64,000 bases of DNA from Lepas anatifera (lineage: Eukaryota > Arthropoda > Thecostraca > Lepadidae). Below the pieces are notes generated by a model. That model was not told the origin of the DNA, ran no database searches, and saw only the letters and a program-made list of their open reading frames with translations. This document shows positions 59,601 to 64,000 of the stretch, one piece after another. Location of the stretch: the NCBI GenBank assembly GCA_034440635.1, contig JAOTON010001615.1, positions 753,501 to 817,500 of the forward strand, in the 5' to 3' direction. Within the stretch, counting starts at the first letter, position 1, and each line of letters begins with the position of its first letter. The position numbers and the translations under genes are program-made.

Positions 59601-62600
59601 GCGCACGGCTGGGGGCAGCCTCTGACGCTGCAGCAGCCGTGGACGGCCTCGCAGTTGCCGCCTATCCCGCAGTCGCTGTCCGAGGAGCAGCCGGCCGCCG
59701 CCAGGCCTACTGCTGCCACCAGCAGCACCGCCGTCCCCCACAGCTGCATCTTGGTCTGAGGCGGCGCTGAGGTGGTCGTGTGTCGATACTGAGGCGTCAG
59801 TGGACTGGGTCCGGGTCTAACACGGCTGATCCTGTCACGGCGCTGGTGAAAATGTCACGGCAAAGGGCTGTATGAGTAATGTGGGCTGGGGGAGCCTGTT
59901 TAAATATCAGGGTCAGTAGCTGTCACACTGACCTTTTTGTTACGTTAAACTGGGCAGCGGAGGGTTGTTAGAGAAAATTCCAGTTTCGGAGGAGTGTAGA
60001 GAAAATCCCAGCTGCGAAGGAGTGGTAAATCTCAACTCAGTAGCGGTGGTAGAGGAAATCCCGTAAGTTTTAAGGACAGAGCTCACCATTGAGTACCTCG
60101 TCTTCCAGTGATGCATTGCAGCTGGATGGTGGGTGGGAAACAGTCCGTGTGTTTGTTTACGGTAGGCTCCCCGTCTGCTTTGGTGTGGACTGGACTGCAT
60201 GGCGTTATTTCCAATCCGCGTCAGCGCGTGGGTGGGATTCTCGGATGCTCCTAGTCTGCTTCCAGAGCCCGCCAGAACAGTTTGCAATCAAACCAGTGCA
60301 CGATTGCCGAGCACAATGTGACCACCGTGCGGGAACAAACACGGTCTGTTTTTGTGCAGCTCTCAGAACCTATGTTGCTATCGTATTTGCCTCTGTAGCG
60401 ATAAAGTGGAACATCTGTACCCTTGTCACCGTTCACCTACACGTTAAACGGTATAATGGTATGGTATGTGGTTTAATGTGATGGTTGGAGACTGATTTCT
60501 TATACTAGGACAAGACTCCTGCGTGGTTTGCGTGAAGATGACGCTTTCCTCCTCATAGTTTTAGGGTCTTATTATCATTGTCCAGTACAAAGCTGGAACA
60601 TATATTAAGAGGGGGCGCGGTGGTGGAGTGGTCAGCACAGCTGGCTTTCACGCAGCCGACCCGGGTTCAAGGCCCGACGGCTGCCCTGAACTAGGAGCAA
60701 GCTGGCTCCCGAGAAACCCTTCCAACAGGGAAAGAGTTGGTGAGGCCATATGACCCTGGCAATTGGTGCGTCGATAAGCCCCAAAAATTATCATTAACAT
60801 ATATTAAGAATTGTTCAGGTTAAGACCAGGGCAATAAAAGGACCTGTTCCGAGAAACGGCATAGATATCAAAATTTGCCATGTGACGTCACCGGGGCTCC
60901 ATGACCCGGCAGAGTGGATTGTGCTGCTGTTGGCCGTAGTGAACTGTAACGTCACTATGTTCTCCGGCAGAGTGGATTGTGCCGCTGTTGGCCGTATTGA
61001 ACTGTGACGTCACTATGGCTCCTCTCTCCGGCAGAGCGGCCTGCGCCGCTGTTCGGCGGGCCGGACTCGGAGTGGCCACCAGAGCGGCGCCAGCAGCGCT
61101 CTGACGGATTGCGAGAGACCCTGCAGCGGAGGAGAGACCCGGAGGTGCCGCTGAAGCTGGAGGAGTCGGAGGACGCCCAGAAACAGGCTCAGCTGCCCAT
61201 CTCCAGCTGGCGGTGGGTGCACTGGGCCGGGAGGAGTGAAACTCGGCTCTATGATTGCTCGAAGTGGGATATATTCTTGTTTTCTTGGTGCAGCTGGCGA
61301 TCGAAGGCCTTTCCTTTATTACCTTGATTAGCTGTATCTCGTTTTCGTGATGCCGTTCGGGCAGTTCATTCAACGATGGTCTAACTGCAGTTTTCTGAAG
61401 CACCCTGTTGAACCTACGAGCCCAGTGTATGATTTTGCCTCTCTCGCAATTGGTCCACCGCTTATATATAGGATATATAATTTCTTCTTTATCATTGGCA
61501 TCACGTTTTACATATGATATATCACATCACTCCAAGGGTCGTGTTTTAAATGTCACCTAATCGCAGTATAATTGCGTGCGTAAAGTTATAGGATAATGAT
61601 GGCAATGCTGTACCAATATGTGCGAAACCCCTCTGTCTTTCCAGGTCTCAGATTGTCTCCGCCGTGGACCGGCACCCTGTTGTGATCGTGCGCGGTGAGA
61701 CCGGCTCGGGGAAGAGTACGGAGGTGCCGCAGATGCTGCTGGACGCCTGGTCGGAGCGTGGCCGGGGCGCCGACTGTAACCTGGTGGTCACCCAGCCGCG
61801 CCGGATAGCCGCCGTCTCGCTGGCCCGCAGAATCGCCCAGCTGAGGCGGGAACAGGTGCGACCCCGCACCAGGCTAAAGCGTTTATGTATTAGCCTATCG
61901 TGTTGAAAATCAGACATTTTTTCCCGGATAACTGCGTATTTTCCAGTTTCTTTACTGTTGGAATATGTTTTGCCCTCGTTGATTTTCAATTGGGCATCGT
62001 TTTCATCAGTTTTTGTTTCTCCTACGTCTGAGCTGTATTTCCGAGACACGCACTTGTAGCAGGGTCCGAATTGAATTGAATTAGTCCGTTTTATCCAATT
62101 GCGCCTGTCCTTCGATACCATCTCTACGATAGCACTGCGTGTTCGTGTTCCATTCATCCTACCCCTGCTGACGTGAGCCGGGTTCCCCTGCTGATGTGAG
62201 CCGGGTTCCCCTGCTGACGTGAGCCGGGTTCCCCTGCTGACGTGAGCCGGGTTCCCCTGCTGACGTGAGCCGGGTTCCCCTGCTGATGTGAGCCGGGTTC
62301 CCCTGCTGATGTGTGATGGGTTCCCCTGCTGATGTGAGCTGGGTTCCCTTGCTGATGTGAGCCGGGTTCCCCTGCTGATGTGAGCCGGGTTCCCCTGCTG
62401 ACGTGAGACGGGTTCCCCTGTTGATGTGAGTCGGGTTCCCCTGCTGACGTGAGCCGGGTTCCCCTGCTGATGTGAGCCGGGTTCCCCTGCTGAGTGAGCC
62501 GGGTTCCCCTGCTGATGTGTGACGGGTTCCCCTGCTGATGTGAGCCGGGTTCCCCTGCTGATGTGAGCCGGGTTCCCCTGCTGACGTGAGCCGGGTTCCC

Positions 62601-64000
62601 CTGCTGATGTGAGCCGGGTTCCCCTGCTGATGTGAGCCGGGTTCCCCTGCTGACGTGAGACGGGTTCCCCTGTTGATGTGAGTCGGGTTCCCCTGCTGAC
62701 GTGAGCCGGGTTCCCCTGCTGATGTGAGCCGGGTTCCCCTGCTGATGTGTGACGGGTTCCCCTGCTGACGTGAGCCGGGTTCCCCTGCTGACGTGAGCCG
62801 GGTTCCCCTGCTGATGTGTGACGGGTTCCCCTGCTGATGTGAGCCGGGTTCCCCTGCTGATGTGAGCCGGGTTCCCCTGCTGACGTGAGTCGGGTTCCCC
62901 TGCTGATGTGAGCCGGGTTCCCCTGCTGACGTGAGCCGGGTTCCCCTGCTGATGTGAGCCGGGTTCCCCTGCTGACGTGAGCCGGGTTCCCCTGCTGACG
63001 TGAGCCGGGTTCCCCTGCTGATGTGTGACAGGTTCCCCTGCTGATGTGAGCTGGGTTCCCCTGCTGATGTGAGCCGGGTTCCCCTGCTGATGTGAGCCGG
63101 GTTCCCCTGCTGACGTGATCCGGGTTCCCCTGCTGACGTGATCCGGGTTCCCCTGCTGACGTGAGCCGGGTTCCCCTGCTGATGTGAGCCGGGTTCCCCT
63201 GCTGATGTGTGACGGGGTCCCCTGCTGACGTGAGCCGGGTTCCCCTGCTGATGTGAGCCGGGTTCCCCTGCTGATGTGAGCCGGGTTGCTGCAGCTGGGG
63301 AGACGGTGGGGTACCAGGTCCGTCTGGACGCGTGCCCTCCTCGGGAGCGCGGTGGCGTCCTCTTCTGCACCACGGGCATCGTGCTGGCGCGTCTGCACGA
63401 CAACCCCAGTCTGCATGGCGTGTCGCACCTGGTCATCGACGAGGCGAGTGGCACCGCGACTCCTGACAGTGTGTTGATACTTAAGGGTGTCATGAAAGAT
63501 ACACTTTGTTTTGGCTCGTTTGTGTGATAAGATTGACTGTTTTTTTACGCTAGCTGTTTTTAGGACATGCTTTTACGCTATCCACGCAATAGGTGGTCAG
63601 ATTGTCCATAAGTGGATATCCCCTGGAAATACTGATTGTAGCAGCTTTGTTGTGGATAGCTGGAATTGGCCATTTTGAATCGAAACCCCATATCGTTCGT
63701 GGTGTGTATGACTATAATGTGTTATGTGCGCAGCTCGTGATACTTATTGATCCAGCCTACTGACCAAGTGCTCCGACTGCCTTAATGTCGCACTTTTCCC
63801 TGATGGCAGGAGCATGCAGTCGTCTGACACCGTCCGTTTATGTAAGCCAGTGCTTCGCTGTCAGTGTGCAGCTGTGTCTGACTGCACGCTCTGCCGCAGG
63901 TGCATGAGCGGAGCGTGCAGACGGACATGCTGCTGCTGTTGGTGCGGCGCCTGCTGCGGCAGCGGCCCGAGCTGCGGGTCCTCCTCATGTCCGCCTCCGT
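53650..64000 (+). CDS. DHX30: DHX30-like DEAH-box RNA helicase, 5' ten exons (truncated by window)
   Basis: Exons: 53650-53725 (ATG; acceptor at 53645), 55089-55167, 55793-55968, 56833-57061, 57444-57603, 58016-58100, 61035-61212, 61645-61855, 63303-63443, 63900 onward. Phases are consistent across all joins as I chose them. The leader MLLFCKAQHKYTSSALRLY is basic and without acids, like a mitochondrial presequence. Residues ~111-200 form a dsRBD (PKRFGNVAALFAHIN ... VTLHWPEKTTVTG ... KKKKLAVHSAMNEAIR). Walker A is GETGSGKS (345-352), then GRGADCNLVVTQPRRIAAVS and NPSLHGVSHLVIDEVHERS with the DEVH box (444-447), and motif III SAS. Vertebrate DHX30 binds RNA in mitochondrial granules and in the cytosol and has the same order and closely matching blocks. 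The acceptor of exon 9 is uncertain: the obvious cag at 63294 is out of phase, while ag at 63302 is in phase. Later helicase domains lie beyond the window. Confidence 0.88.
59163..59475. repeat. Minisatellite, 26-bp unit, ~12 copies
   Basis: Core aggcaccgcctcgttcatcc, highly regular, in DHX30 intron 6. Its right end runs into the 3' end of the antisense cysteine-rich ORF. Confidence 0.9.
59468..59749 (-). CDS. Secreted cysteine-rich peptide (93 aa), unknown
   Basis: Begins MQLWGTAVLLVAAVGLAAAG, a clear signal peptide with cleavage expected near residue 19-20. The mature part has about 12 cysteines in 73 residues (CSSDSDCGIGGNCEAVHGCC then RGCPQPCAPGLKC), a pattern of small disulfide-rich extracellular peptides; I do not recognise the family. 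The last residues run into a minisatellite. It lies antisense within DHX30 intron 6, has a purine at -3 (ccaagATG), and a TATA-like sequence 150 bases upstream. A second frame over the same bases lacks a signal peptide. Confidence 0.45.
   Translation of the reverse strand: MQLWGTAVLLVAAVGLAAAGCSSDSDCGIGGNCEAVHGCCSVRGCPQPCAPGLKCLPSLRVPFCAAPPSPTPPCYCPNHNVCRTHSRKPPRWG
59899..59909 (-). promoter_or_regulatory. TATA-like element upstream of the cysteine-rich ORF
   Basis: GATATTTAAAC on the minus strand, about 150 bases before the ATG at 59749. Position suits a promoter with a short leader; no further support. Confidence 0.3.
60611..60795 (+). mobile_element. tRNA-derived SINE, intact copy
   Basis: 185 bp with a perfect 14-bp target duplication aacatatattaaga (60597-60610, 60796-60809). 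Pol III box-like parts: ggtggtggagtggtc and gggttcaaggccc. The ~115-bp body (ctgccctgaactaggagcaa onward) is shared with the copy at 20.7-21.7 kb. It lies in DHX30 intron 6. Confidence 0.85.
60906..61034 (+). repeat. Tandem duplication of the exon-7 splice acceptor region
   Basis: The sequence ccggcagagtggattgtg occurs at 60906 and 60964, and the diverged working copy ccggcagagcggcctgcg at 61028; spacing 58 and 64 bases. Each contains a ccggcag acceptor. Use of the upstream ones leads to an in-frame stop within about 40 codons. Confidence 0.7.
62161..63286. repeat. Minisatellite, 23-bp unit, ~49 copies
   Basis: Core gtgagccgggttcccctgct with limited variants (gac/gat; agcc, tgac, agtc, atcc). 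It fills most of DHX30 intron 8 and ends about 8 bases before the acceptor. Because 23 is not a multiple of 3 and the minus strand of the unit lacks stops, it yields two overlapping minus-strand frames of 424 and 444 codons with a 23-residue period; these are not genes. Confidence 0.95.

Noticed and set aside
59442..59741. Alternative 99-codon minus-strand frame
   Set aside because: Arg/Gly-rich shift of the signal-peptide ORF, with no signal peptide.
60611..60680. Possible tRNA gene
   Set aside because: It is the tRNA-like head of a SINE with a 14-bp target duplication and a non-tRNA body; the cloverleaf is not intact.
62161..63286. CRISPR-like array
   Set aside because: No spacers; head-to-tail minisatellite in a eukaryotic intron.
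62154..63493. Two long minus-strand open frames (424 and 444 codons) with a 23-residue repeat
   Set aside because: They are the stop-free complement of a 23-bp minisatellite; frames rotate every unit and the host is a DHX30 intron.

Overview
This is a repeat-rich animal nuclear window, not a prokaryotic or viral one. Genes are split by introns with GT-AG (once GC-AG) junctions, and the recognisable proteins (SNAPC1, DHX30, a METTL24-like FkbM methyltransferase) are metazoan. The transposon mix (CR1/Jockey-like LINEs, Gypsy, hAT-type and TTAA-type non-autonomous elements, tRNA-derived SINEs, Tc1/mariner debris) and the style of the small proteins suggest an arthropod, plausibly a crustacean. 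That taxonomic call is inference.

Layout. 1-6.2 kb: an old minus-strand LINE (A) whose endonuclease is split by a hAT-type MITE and whose endonuclease-RT linker is split by a much better preserved LINE (B); B has an open ORF1 and an open 944-residue ORF2 in one frame, separated only by a TGA. 6.4-11.6 kb: degenerate tandem arrays invaded by a young Gypsy element whose internal region is inverted. 11.6-15.4 and 20.7-32.9 kb: a nested pile of TTAA-flanked non-autonomous elements of three related types, packed with AGGTCA/TGACCT hexamers. 15.4-18.9 kb: a 3.5-kb fold-back element with mariner ends and a 79-codon ORF in its loop. 19.3-20.15 kb: last exon of a METTL24-like methyltransferase (minus).

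34.2-44.6 kb: a complete six-exon SNAPC1 gene on the minus strand (predicted 362 aa), whose largest intron hosts an opposite-strand single-exon gene for a four-TM protein, two hAT-type MITEs and a 48-bp-stem hairpin. 45.2-51.4 kb: two decayed plus-strand LINE copies and one small minus-strand fragment lie between SNAPC1 and the next gene. 53.65 kb to the window end: DHX30 on the plus strand, ten exons with consistent phases, apart from one uncertain acceptor, from a basic mitochondrial-type leader through a dsRBD to helicase motif III, truncated by the window. Its introns hold a 26-bp and a 23-bp minisatellite, a SINE with a 14-bp target duplication, and an antisense ORF for a secreted cysteine-rich peptide.

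The host genes are probably unrelated functionally: SNAPC1 drives snRNA transcription, DHX30 acts on mitochondrial/cytosolic RNA, and the substrate of METTL24-like proteins is unknown. What stands out is the mobile DNA: a candidate UGA-CUAG readthrough LINE, and a TTAA element superfamily with type-specific palindromes and nuclear-receptor-like half-sites.
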